The notes beneath the pieces were generated by a model. The model was not told the DNA's origin, made no database searches, and saw nothing but the letters and a program-made list of their open reading frames with translations. Below are positions 1 to 5,066 of a stretch of DNA of 12,177 nt, piece after piece; positions within the stretch are counted from its first letter, which is position 1, and every line of letters starts with the position of its first letter. The stretch comes from Chlamydiota bacterium (lineage in GTDB: Bacteria > Chlamydiota > Chlamydiia > Chlamydiales > Simkaniaceae): the NCBI GenBank assembly GCA_029556005.1, contig JAKQGT010000299.1:1-12177 (forward strand). Reading direction: 5' to 3'. The position numbers were made by a program, and so were the translations under genes.

Positions 1-189
1 GTTTCTCTCAGCACCCCTTTTGTGGGAGTTTTCCTTCTCCTCGTTGTTTTTGGATGGATCGTTGCTGTGCAATCCCTTGGCCGCCAATTTACTCACCTCA
101 CCTCTCAGGATGAAAAGCTCGATATCGAATCTCAACAACCCGTGGCTGTAGAAAGGTCCTCTACCCAAGAAGCCTCTGTCCCTTCATGA
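1..189 (+). CDS. C-terminal end of an unidentified membrane protein (5' truncated by window edge)
   Basis: Frame 1 is open from the first base to a TGA at 187-189, giving 62 residues with no start inside the window. The first ~25 residues form one hydrophobic segment (STPFVGVFLLLVVFGWIVAV), which would be a final transmembrane helix. It is followed by a hydrophilic Ser/Gln/Glu-rich tail of about 36 residues, probably cytoplasmic or periplasmic and disordered. The stop codon overlaps the ATG of the next gene (ATGA, 186-189), which supports both reading frames and suggests translational coupling in one operon. I do not recognise the family: a multi-spanning transporter or a single-anchor protein would both fit what is visible. 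Confidence 0.7.
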   Translation, partial: VSLSTPFVGVFLLLVVFGWIVAVQSLGRQFTHLTSQDEKLDIESQQPVAVERSSTQEASVPS

Positions 190-833
190 AACGGCATCTT
201 TGCCTCCTGCTGACTTGTGTATCTCTCCAAGCGCAAGACCCTACAGAAGCGATTTTTTCGTGGATTTATCATTCAGGCACATGGGATGAATCGGGGTTTT
301 CCTTAAGCGGCTCTCAGGTAGAGATCATGCAACCCTATATGCAGTTTTTGCAAGATTTTCTAAATCAGTATGAAATCCAAAGTGTCGTTGATGTCGGATG
401 TGGAGATTGGGCATTTTCTCGCTATATCGATTGGAACAGAATTGAATATTTCGGCATTGATATCGTCCCCTTTGTAATAGAGCGTAATCTAGAGCTTTTT
501 TCACAGTCTAATATTCATTTTATTCTCGGAAATGCTCTCGAAATGGATCTTCCTGAAGCCGATCTGTTAATTTGTAAAGATACCTTTCAGCACCTATCCA
601 ATCAAAGCATTAAACGCCTGCTTGCCCAATGTGGAAAATTTAAGCACTGCTTGTTTACAGATTATGTCGATCCTAAAACCCTCTCTAGCTCAAACTCTGA
701 TATCCCAAATGGAAACATGCATTTTATCGACTTAACAAAGCCCCCCTTCAACCTCAAAGGAGAAAAAGTTCTCCTTTTTCAAGGTGTGGGGGCTCCCAAG
801 CAAACCCTACACATTCAGCAAAGTTTAAATTAG
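186..833 (+). CDS. Class I SAM-dependent methyltransferase with signal-peptide-like N-terminus
   Basis: 215 residues. The Rossmann methyltransferase core is clear: motif I VVDVGCGDW at 67-75 (glycine-rich SAM loop), the acidic end of strand 2 in YFGIDIV at 88-94 (D92), and a motif IV-like LLICKDTFQHLSN at 127-139. From memory, the 'SG..W..SG.GS' opening, the VVDVGCGDW..SR.IDW stretch and a late LTKPPFNL segment (about 184-191) resemble a bacterial methyltransferase family of unknown substrate. The first 17 residues (K2, R3, then a short hydrophobic run ending LQAQ) look like a signal peptide, which is odd because SAM is cytosolic. C11 lacks a proper lipobox. The start at 186 is supported by the ATGA overlap with the preceding stop; the next internal Met (48) would remove a conserved-looking region. 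The substrate is unknown. The 3' end overlaps the opposing OMP gene by four bases. Confidence 0.8.
   Translation: MKRHLCLLLTCVSLQAQDPTEAIFSWIYHSGTWDESGFSLSGSQVEIMQPYMQFLQDFLNQYEIQSVVDVGCGDWAFSRYIDWNRIEYFGIDIVPFVIERNLELFSQSNIHFILGNALEMDLPEADLLICKDTFQHLSNQSIKRLLAQCGKFKHCLFTDYVDPKTLSSSNSDIPNGNMHFIDLTKPPFNLKGEKVLLFQGVGAPKQTLHIQQSLN
756..779. terminator. Perfect 9-bp hairpin inside the methyltransferase 3' end, candidate terminator for the opposing OMP gene
   Basis: AAAGGAGAA (756-764), loop AAAG, TTCTCCTTT (769-777), with the T run extending to 779. On the plus strand it lies within codons, so translating ribosomes would mask it. On the minus strand it sits about 53 bases beyond the OMP stop codon and ends in TTT then GAGG, so its U tract is short. 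It is the only hairpin I see that could stop OMP transcription in this convergent junction. It may simply reflect a conserved protein segment (NLKGEKVLLF). Confidence 0.4.
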
Positions 834-2092
834 AACGCAAGACTTGCGCTTGCAGAAAGACCACTCAGAGTGGTGTTGCCGCCATCAATAAAGAAGTTAG
901 GCCCTTCAGATCCTGATAGAGGAAAAGTAGGAACAGCAATGAGCGTAAAATCATACTGAGGATTCAAAAATTTACTGGTCCCGAAGAATACGCTATAGTC
1001 ATATCCTAACTTAAGAGTTAAACAAACACGGTCTTGACAAAATGGTTTTTCCCAACAGAAGCCAATCCCTAAATCGGCAATAGTAACGACTGTGTGGAGA
1101 TGCTTTTTCACTATAAAATCACTTTCATAAGGATCTGTGGAAACCCCAATAGCTAGGATAGCTTGGGTAAGGTTACGAATCGGCTTCTGATCTGCGAGTT
1201 TGTAACGCATGCTATACCATCCATCCAGAACAGAAAATGCACTCGTGCTATAGAGACAAAAGCCTTTCCCCAACATCCACTTGGTATTGAGACCTAGCTT
1301 TCCTCCAATTCCCCATAAGTCATTTTTCATCCGAATCCCAATTTTGCGAGCAATCTCTCCTGGTTCCGCAGCGATTCCCGCAGTAAAATTCAAAGCCAAA
1401 AACTTTAAATTATAGTTTTGGTCAAGCCAAGCAGTCCTGGCACCAACATAAGGCTTTAATGACAAAAACTTACTAACTAAAAACTCTCTTCCTAAATCCA
1501 GATCCCACACATCAAAACGGTAGTGCCAATGAGCTGCTGCACGGTTAACCAACCTGGGAACATCAAAAAGTTTGGCGACCCAAAAAGGGCTGATATAGGT
1601 TCCAGTTCCAGAAGCCGCTCCAAAGTTTGCAGCAATGGCAACGTTGTTGGGGTCTGGGTCAGAATCCGTAGAGAGATGTCCTGAAGCTTTCCCATGAAAG
1701 CGCTTCCACTGAGAGGAAAGATCCCAACCATCATGAGGCAAATACCCTCCTAGACCAACAACAAAGCCCCATCCCCAGTGGAATTTCGGCGTATGGGCTT
1801 TACCAGCCGTTAGATCTAACGTAAACGATTCACTATCGGGTGCATTATAATTGTAATCCCCTATAATGGCATAATCAAGACCATCTGCAGAAGCCCTAGC
1901 AAAGATAGGCCCCCCAAACATATACATTCCGATGCCTTGTTTAGCACAGGAACCTACAGGAGGCGTTATCGGTCTATTTTCTAGAGCAGTCACGCGCTCT
2001 TCTAAGCTTTGATTTTGAATATTGGATCCATTTGCACATAAAAATGAAAGGCAAAATACAGGTGGAAGAAAAAACAAAGATCTTATTTTCAT
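830..2092 (-). CDS. MOMP-like / Legionella-OMP-type outer membrane beta-barrel protein (paralogue A)
   Basis: 420 residues. Residues 1-20 are a typical Sec signal peptide (MKIRSLFFLPPVFCLSFLCA). After it comes a short heptad-like segment (SLEERVTALENR, 29-40), a Pro-rich linker and C49. The rest alternates polar and aromatic residues as a transmembrane barrel does, and it ends in Phe (SASLAF), the usual C-terminal signal for BAM insertion. Two blocks align by eye with the divergent neighbour: 189-228 (through VGARTAWLDQNYN) and 258-297 (DLWGIGGKLGLNTKW...). The genes are therefore paralogues of the MOMP-like family seen in environmental chlamydiae, probably porins or surface structural proteins. 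The N-terminal aromatic motif is weaker than in the paralogue. GAGGAG six to seven bases before the ATG (complement of 2095-2102) fixes the start. A strong promoter lies at 2130-2159. Confidence 0.82.
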   Translation of the reverse strand: MKIRSLFFLPPVFCLSFLCANGSNIQNQSLEERVTALENRPITPPVGSCAKQGIGMYMFGGPIFARASADGLDYAIIGDYNYNAPDSESFTLDLTAGKAHTPKFHWGWGFVVGLGGYLPHDGWDLSSQWKRFHGKASGHLSTDSDPDPNNVAIAANFGAASGTGTYISPFWVAKLFDVPRLVNRAAAHWHYRFDVWDLDLGREFLVSKFLSLKPYVGARTAWLDQNYNLKFLALNFTAGIAAEPGEIARKIGIRMKNDLWGIGGKLGLNTKWMLGKGFCLYSTSAFSVLDGWYSMRYKLADQKPIRNLTQAILAIGVSTDPYESDFIVKKHLHTVVTIADLGIGFCWEKPFCQDRVCLTLKLGYDYSVFFGTSKFLNPQYDFTLIAVPTFPLSGSEGPNFFIDGGNTTLSGLSASASLAF

Positions 2093-2129
2093 GGTTCTCC
2101 TCAGAGATCAGTTGTTAGCAAAAGGACTA

Positions 2130-2159
2130 ATTTTACCTTCTCAAAAGGTTTCTTGTCAA
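2130..2159 (-). promoter_or_regulatory. Sigma70-type promoter for the minus-strand OMP gene
   Basis: Read on the minus strand: a consensus -35 TTGACA (2154-2159), an 18-base spacer and a -10 TAAAAT (2130-2135, one mismatch to TATAAT). Transcription would begin near 2123, giving a leader of about 30 bases that carries the GAGGAG ribosome-binding site. This is the best-matching promoter in the window and fits a highly expressed outer-membrane protein. Confidence 0.65.
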
Positions 2160-2224
2160 AGAAGGATTAAATGACTCACAACTTGAGACCGTTGCAAAAT
2201 TGCTTTCATTCAACTGAGCTGAGA

Positions 2225-2295
2225 TTTTTAGAGAAAAATTTTCTCGGCTTTTGAGGCCAGCTCTAATCAGAGCTGACCAATAAGAGAAAAAATTT
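2225..2295 (+). repeat. 71-base structured intergenic repeat, copy 1
   Basis: Shares an uninterrupted 29-base block (2239-2267) and a further GAGCTGAC (2270-2277) with copy 2 at 4927-4997. It can fold into a closing stem TTTTCTC (2239-2245) with GAGAAAA (2284-2290), enclosing hairpin 1 GGCTT-TTG-AGGCC (2246-2258, one G-U pair) and hairpin 2 AGCTCT-AATC-AGAGCT (2259-2274). The left arm is also self-complementary (GAGAAAAATTTTCTC, 2231-2245, with one A/T offset). It lies 139 bases before the plus-strand OMP start. It is not a typical terminator, as no T run follows. It may be a MITE-like or RNA element. Confidence 0.7.
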
Positions 2296-2366
2296 AATCA
2301 AAATGGATCAACTTAGGGTAAAAGCTCCGGAGTCAACTGAATAAACGCCTTGCATATATTCTTTGC

Positions 2367-2394
2367 TTGAAAAAATTTGAGCACTTTGTAAATA
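2367..2394 (+). promoter_or_regulatory. Weak candidate promoter for the plus-strand OMP gene
   Basis: TTGAAA (2367-2372), a 16-base spacer and TAAATA (2389-2394). The -35 is good but the -10 is poor (three of six to consensus). It would give a leader of about 34 bases containing the GGGAG at 2424-2428. Other placements in this AT-rich stretch are possible. Confidence 0.3.
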
Positions 2395-2434
2395 GTGAGG
2401 AGTAGAATACATTTCATTCATTTGGGAGAAAAAA

Positions 2435-3631
2435 ATGAAATACTTCTCACTATTAACCGCTCTCTGCACAACTTTCTTAGGTGCAAGTTATGCTGCAGAA
2501 GATAGCGAATTCATGGAATCTAGGATTGCTCAAGTGGAATCAACCCTCAGTGAGCACTCAAAACTTTTTGAACGCGTGATTGCGCAGTCTCAGTATGACT
2601 CAACAAACACATACTCTTCTGACACCATGTCCAGTAAAACTCCATCCGATCAAAATGTCGTGATGCATTCTGCTCATGGGTGCATGGATAGTGGATTTAT
2701 GATCCAGGCGGAGTTCCTTTGGTGGCGTGCCAACATGGATATGCTAGAGTATGTTGGACAAACAAATGGAGCGAATCTTTTACTCTCTTCAGAGCTAGAT
2801 TTTAGAGAGCCAGATTTTGAATATGATCCAGGGGTTCGCATAGGAATTGGATATGATTTTGGGCGTTCTAACTGGGATGTTAAACTCGCTTGGACATACC
2901 ACTATACAGATGTTTCTGATAGTACAAACGGCCCAACTGATTCAGTATTAAGCCAGGTAGCGACACGTTTCCAAACAGCTTCAAATGCAGTTTATAACTT
3001 TGTCGTTTCTACAAATGCAAAGAGTACATGGCAAACACGTCTCAATGCTCTAGACTTCGAAATGGGGTATGACTACTTCTTTAGCGATCGCTTCTCCATG
3101 CGCCCTCATTTTGGTTTAAAGGCTGCCTGGATCGATATGCACTACAACGTAAGCTATGCCAATATGATTGATGGGGGAGTACCCGACAATACGTTGATCT
3201 CAGGAAGTATGCGTACACATTCTGATTTTTGGGCCGTAGGGCCCCGTATGGGTTTTGACTCCTACCTACATATCGGTTGGGGATTCAGTCTATATGGAAA
3301 ATTCGCCGGAGCGCTAATTTATGGAGAATATGATACTACTTCGCGGTTTTCCTTTACGCGCCCCCCTGTTCCCCCCTTTGGAGGAGGAACTTTGGATAGC
3401 TACCCTTTAAGACATAATGATTACTCTCGCCTTAGAACAATGGCGGAAATGTCTATTGGTCTTGAATGGGGCTATTGCTTCTCAAATGATTACTATTTAG
3501 GTTTTAATATTGGCTGGGAAAACCAATACTGGTGGAATCAAATGGAATTATACTTCCTAACAACGGATTATCACCCTCGTGGAGATCTCACCTATAGTGG
3601 TCTGGACGTTGGACTCCGCTTCGACTTCTAA
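2435..3631 (+). CDS. MOMP-like / Legionella-OMP-type outer membrane beta-barrel protein (paralogue B)
   Basis: 398 residues. A Sec signal peptide spans residues 1-20 (cleavage near GASYA/AED). Residues about 27-51 form an amphipathic coiled-coil-like helix (MESRIAQVESTLSEHSKLFE...), followed by a Ser/Thr-rich linker and C83. The first barrel strand carries FLWWRANMDMLEYV (94-107), the aromatic motif I associate with the Legionella-OMP/MOMP-like family. The barrel is rich in Tyr and Trp, with paired blocks GLKAAWIDMHYN (227-238) and SDFWAVGPRMGFDS (263-276) that match the divergent paralogue, and it ends YSGLDVGLRFDF with terminal Phe. A Pro-rich loop (309-318) is probably surface-exposed. GGGAG at 2424-2428, six bases before the ATG, sets the start. 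The role is inferred: porin or surface protein of the chlamydial envelope. A strong hairpin terminator follows. Confidence 0.85.
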   Translation: MKYFSLLTALCTTFLGASYAAEDSEFMESRIAQVESTLSEHSKLFERVIAQSQYDSTNTYSSDTMSSKTPSDQNVVMHSAHGCMDSGFMIQAEFLWWRANMDMLEYVGQTNGANLLLSSELDFREPDFEYDPGVRIGIGYDFGRSNWDVKLAWTYHYTDVSDSTNGPTDSVLSQVATRFQTASNAVYNFVVSTNAKSTWQTRLNALDFEMGYDYFFSDRFSMRPHFGLKAAWIDMHYNVSYANMIDGGVPDNTLISGSMRTHSDFWAVGPRMGFDSYLHIGWGFSLYGKFAGALIYGEYDTTSRFSFTRPPVPPFGGGTLDSYPLRHNDYSRLRTMAEMSIGLEWGYCFSNDYYLGFNIGWENQYWWNQMELYFLTTDYHPRGDLTYSGLDVGLRFDF

Positions 3632-3644
3632 TTTCTTCTTGACT

Positions 3645-3671
3645 TCTAGGCAGCCCCAAGGGCTGCCTAGA
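3645..3671 (+). terminator. Strong 12-bp hairpin after the plus-strand OMP gene
   Basis: A perfect stem TCTAGGCAGCCC (3645-3656) with GGGCTGCCTAGA (3660-3671) and a three-base loop CAA. It starts 13 bases after the stop codon. The downstream tract (GCATTTCATATTT) is T-rich rather than a pure T run, so it is an imperfect intrinsic terminator, but the stem is by far the strongest in the window. It probably separates OMP expression from the dedA-pgsA genes. Confidence 0.75.
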
Positions 3672-3717
3672 GCATTTCATATTTAGGTTTTAAGGGGGAT
3701 CTGGCATACTGATCATC

Positions 3718-4359
3718 ATGGACCAAGTTGTACAATTTATTGTTGAAAACAGCCGTTTTGCCCCTTGGATAACATTAGGGCTCGTCCTGCTAGCTGGACT
3801 CAATATCCCTATCAGCATTGACATTGTCATTGTTCTTTCCGCATTTTTGGCTGCAACAACCATCCCAGAACATACGTTTACCCTCTATACTAGCTTGCTT
3901 GTGGGATGCTATTTTTCGGCATGGATTGCTTATTGGGTAGGACGTAAATTGGGGAGAAAACTTTTAAAAATCAGGTATTTTGCAAGAATGCTTCCTGAAA
4001 CGCGCCTAAAAAAAGTAGAAGCTTTTTATGAAAAGCATGGGATGCTGACCCTTTTGATTGGAAGGTTTATCCCGTTCGGGGTGCGTAATTGCATCTTTAT
4101 GAGCACAGGGATCAGTCAATCCAATTTTGGAAAATTTATCCGTAGAGATGCCTTAGCTTGCACAATCTGGACAACGGTATGTTTCTTTGCCTACTACAGT
4201 ATTGGGCATAATTATGAACCCCTCCTCCAAAAGCTCAAAACCCTCAACCTTTTCATCTTTTTAGCTTTCGGCCTGGCAATCATTGGATTGCTCTCTTATA
4301 GGAAATATAGGAAAAAAAGTGGAAATACGCTTGATAAAAACTCACATTTAGATCCATAA
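3718..4359 (+). CDS. DedA-family (VTT/SNARE-associated domain) inner-membrane protein
   Basis: 213 residues, the usual size for DedA proteins. Hydrophobic segments lie at about 15-47, 55-75, 109-115/122-132, 145-163 and 175-194, with a basic C-terminal tail. The family signature is present: FYEKHG (103-108) followed by GRFIPFGVR (115-123), whose Arg/Pro residues are important in DedA proteins, and an earlier YWVGRKLG (72-79). DedA proteins are inner-membrane transporters needed for membrane homeostasis; some move undecaprenyl phosphate or phospholipids between leaflets. The particular substrate here cannot be read. The next gene, 38 bases on, makes phospholipid, which suggests a lipid role. 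No Shine-Dalgarno precedes the ATG. A CATACT (3705-3710) seven bases before the ATG could be a -10 box giving a nearly leaderless mRNA, but no good -35 accompanies it. Confidence 0.88.
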   Translation: MDQVVQFIVENSRFAPWITLGLVLLAGLNIPISIDIVIVLSAFLAATTIPEHTFTLYTSLLVGCYFSAWIAYWVGRKLGRKLLKIRYFARMLPETRLKKVEAFYEKHGMLTLLIGRFIPFGVRNCIFMSTGISQSNFGKFIRRDALACTIWTTVCFFAYYSIGHNYEPLLQKLKTLNLFIFLAFGLAIIGLLSYRKYRKKSGNTLDKNSHLDP

Positions 4360-4397
4360 ATAAAGCGAATAGAGATGTTGGTAATTAGACGATTATT

Positions 4398-4904
4398 ATG
4401 CTGAATCCTCCGAACAGTCTTTCTCTTTTGAGAGCACCCTTGGCGCTCCTTTTTATTATTGAAAACACGACCATTCGTTTCATTGTCGTTCTTCTTGCCA
4501 TGCTCACAGATTGCATTGATGGATACCTAGCACGCCGCTACCGCTACACCTCTCGGATTGGGGCCGTTCTCGACCCTCTGATGGATAAGTTTTTTGTTTA
4601 TGTGGCATTAACAGTCCTCCTTTTTGAAGGTCAAATCGCTTCCTGGCAGGTAGCTACGATGCTCACGCGAGACTTTGCCCTCTTCCTCTTCATGCTCTAC
4701 TTGGGAGTTACAGGGACTTGGAGAAATCTCGAGTTTAAAGCGATTCGTTGGGGGAAAGTAACCACCGCTTCCCAATTCATCATCCTCTCAGCGATTGTTT
4801 TAAAAATTCCCTTTCCCTCTTTTCTCTATTATGCTTTTATCCTCTTTGGTTGCTTAGCCTTCCTAGAGCTCATCCAATACTCGAAGAAGCTGTCTTCGAA
4901 TTAA
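4398..4904 (+). CDS. pgsA: CDP-alcohol phosphatidyltransferase, PgsA-like
   Basis: 168 residues. The full catalytic signature D(x)2DG(x)2AR(x)8G(x)3D(x)3D is intact: D38, D41-G42, A45-R46, G55, D59 and D63, the metal- and CDP-binding residues on two cytoplasmic helix ends. NPPNSLSLLRAPLA (3-16) is the typical N-terminus of phosphatidylglycerophosphate synthases. About four to five further hydrophobic helices follow. The likely reaction is CDP-diacylglycerol plus glycerol-3-phosphate to phosphatidylglycerophosphate. Substrate choice within this superfamily (PG, PS or cardiolipin type) cannot be settled from the motif, so pgsA is the most probable label. In Chlamydia trachomatis a second pgsA copy sits near sohB-polA, from memory, in line with this context. 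ATG 4398 is the first ATG after an in-frame TAG at 4386; there is no Shine-Dalgarno. Confidence 0.88.
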   Translation: MLNPPNSLSLLRAPLALLFIIENTTIRFIVVLLAMLTDCIDGYLARRYRYTSRIGAVLDPLMDKFFVYVALTVLLFEGQIASWQVATMLTRDFALFLFMLYLGVTGTWRNLEFKAIRWGKVTTASQFIILSAIVLKIPFPSFLYYAFILFGCLAFLELIQYSKKLSSN

Positions 4905-4922
4905 AATTTCATTAGATTTTTT
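4881..4922 (+). terminator. Weak candidate terminator at the end of pgsA
   Basis: A hairpin TCGAAGA (4881-4887) / TCTTCGA (4893-4899) lies over the last pgsA codons, and a second weak one, AAAAT (4903-4907) / ATTTT (4916-4920), runs straight into a T stretch. Neither is strong alone. Together with the separate promoter of the next gene they suggest that the dedA-pgsA transcript ends here. Confidence 0.3.
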
Positions 4923-4926
4923 CCTT

Positions 4927-4997
4927 TTTTTAGAGAAAATTTTTCTCGGCTTTTGAGGCCAGCTCTAATGAGCTGACTGAAAAAGAGAAAAATATTT
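4927..4997 (+). repeat. 71-base structured intergenic repeat, copy 2
   Basis: Second copy of the element at 2225-2295, in the same orientation and the same overall length. The shared 29-base block is 4941-4969 and GAGCTGAC is 4970-4977. Closing stem TTTTTCTC (4940-4947) with GAGAAAAA (4985-4992); hairpin 1 at 4948-4960; hairpin 2 AGCTC-TAAT-GAGCT (4961-4974). Relative to copy 1, two bases are missing in hairpin 2, but the stem still closes with a four-base loop, so pairing seems preserved. The left arm is GAGAAAATTTTTCTC (4933-4947). It lies between the pgsA end and the transporter promoter (5030). Confidence 0.7.
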
Positions 4998-5029
4998 AGT
5001 TCGGAAACAGCCTCGAACAGACTATCTTC

Positions 5030-5058
5030 TTGAATCTCCTTTTTCATTTTGTTAAAAT
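5030..5058 (+). promoter_or_regulatory. Sigma70-type promoter for the transporter gene, leaderless start
   Basis: -35 TTGAAT (5030-5035), a 17-base spacer and -10 TAAAAT (5053-5058). The expected first transcribed base is about 5064-5067, and the ATG begins at 5067, so the mRNA would have almost no leader. There is no Shine-Dalgarno sequence, which fits. A TTG start at 5049 in the same frame would lie inside the promoter and is unlikely. Confidence 0.55.
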
Positions 5059-5066
5059 TGTTCGCT

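Larger units (their letters stand above)
2093..2434. other. 342-bp divergent intergenic region between the two OMP genes
   Basis: No convincing ORF. It contains, in order: the Shine-Dalgarno and promoter of the minus-strand OMP gene (2095-2159), an unexplained AT-rich stretch (about 2160-2224), the structured repeat copy 1 (2225-2295), a small perfect palindrome CTCCGGAG (2325-2332), and a weak promoter candidate and Shine-Dalgarno for the plus-strand OMP gene (2367-2428). Both OMP genes are transcribed outward from it, so joint regulation is possible. Confidence 0.8.

Noticed and set aside
186..236. Methyltransferase as a lipoprotein (C6 or C11)
   Set aside because: The residues before either Cys do not fit a lipobox; LLT before C11 lacks the small residue at -1.
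2225..2295. Structured repeat as an intrinsic terminator
   Set aside because: No T run follows the hairpins on either strand, and copy 1 does not follow the end of any gene.
2325..2332. CTCCGGAG palindrome as an operator
   Set aside because: Eight-base palindromes occur by chance, and there is no second copy or fitting position relative to a good promoter.
5049..5066. TTG start adding six residues (MLKLFA) to the transporter
   Set aside because: It lies across the predicted -10 box, has no ribosome-binding site, and the ATG at 5067 begins a normal family N-terminus.
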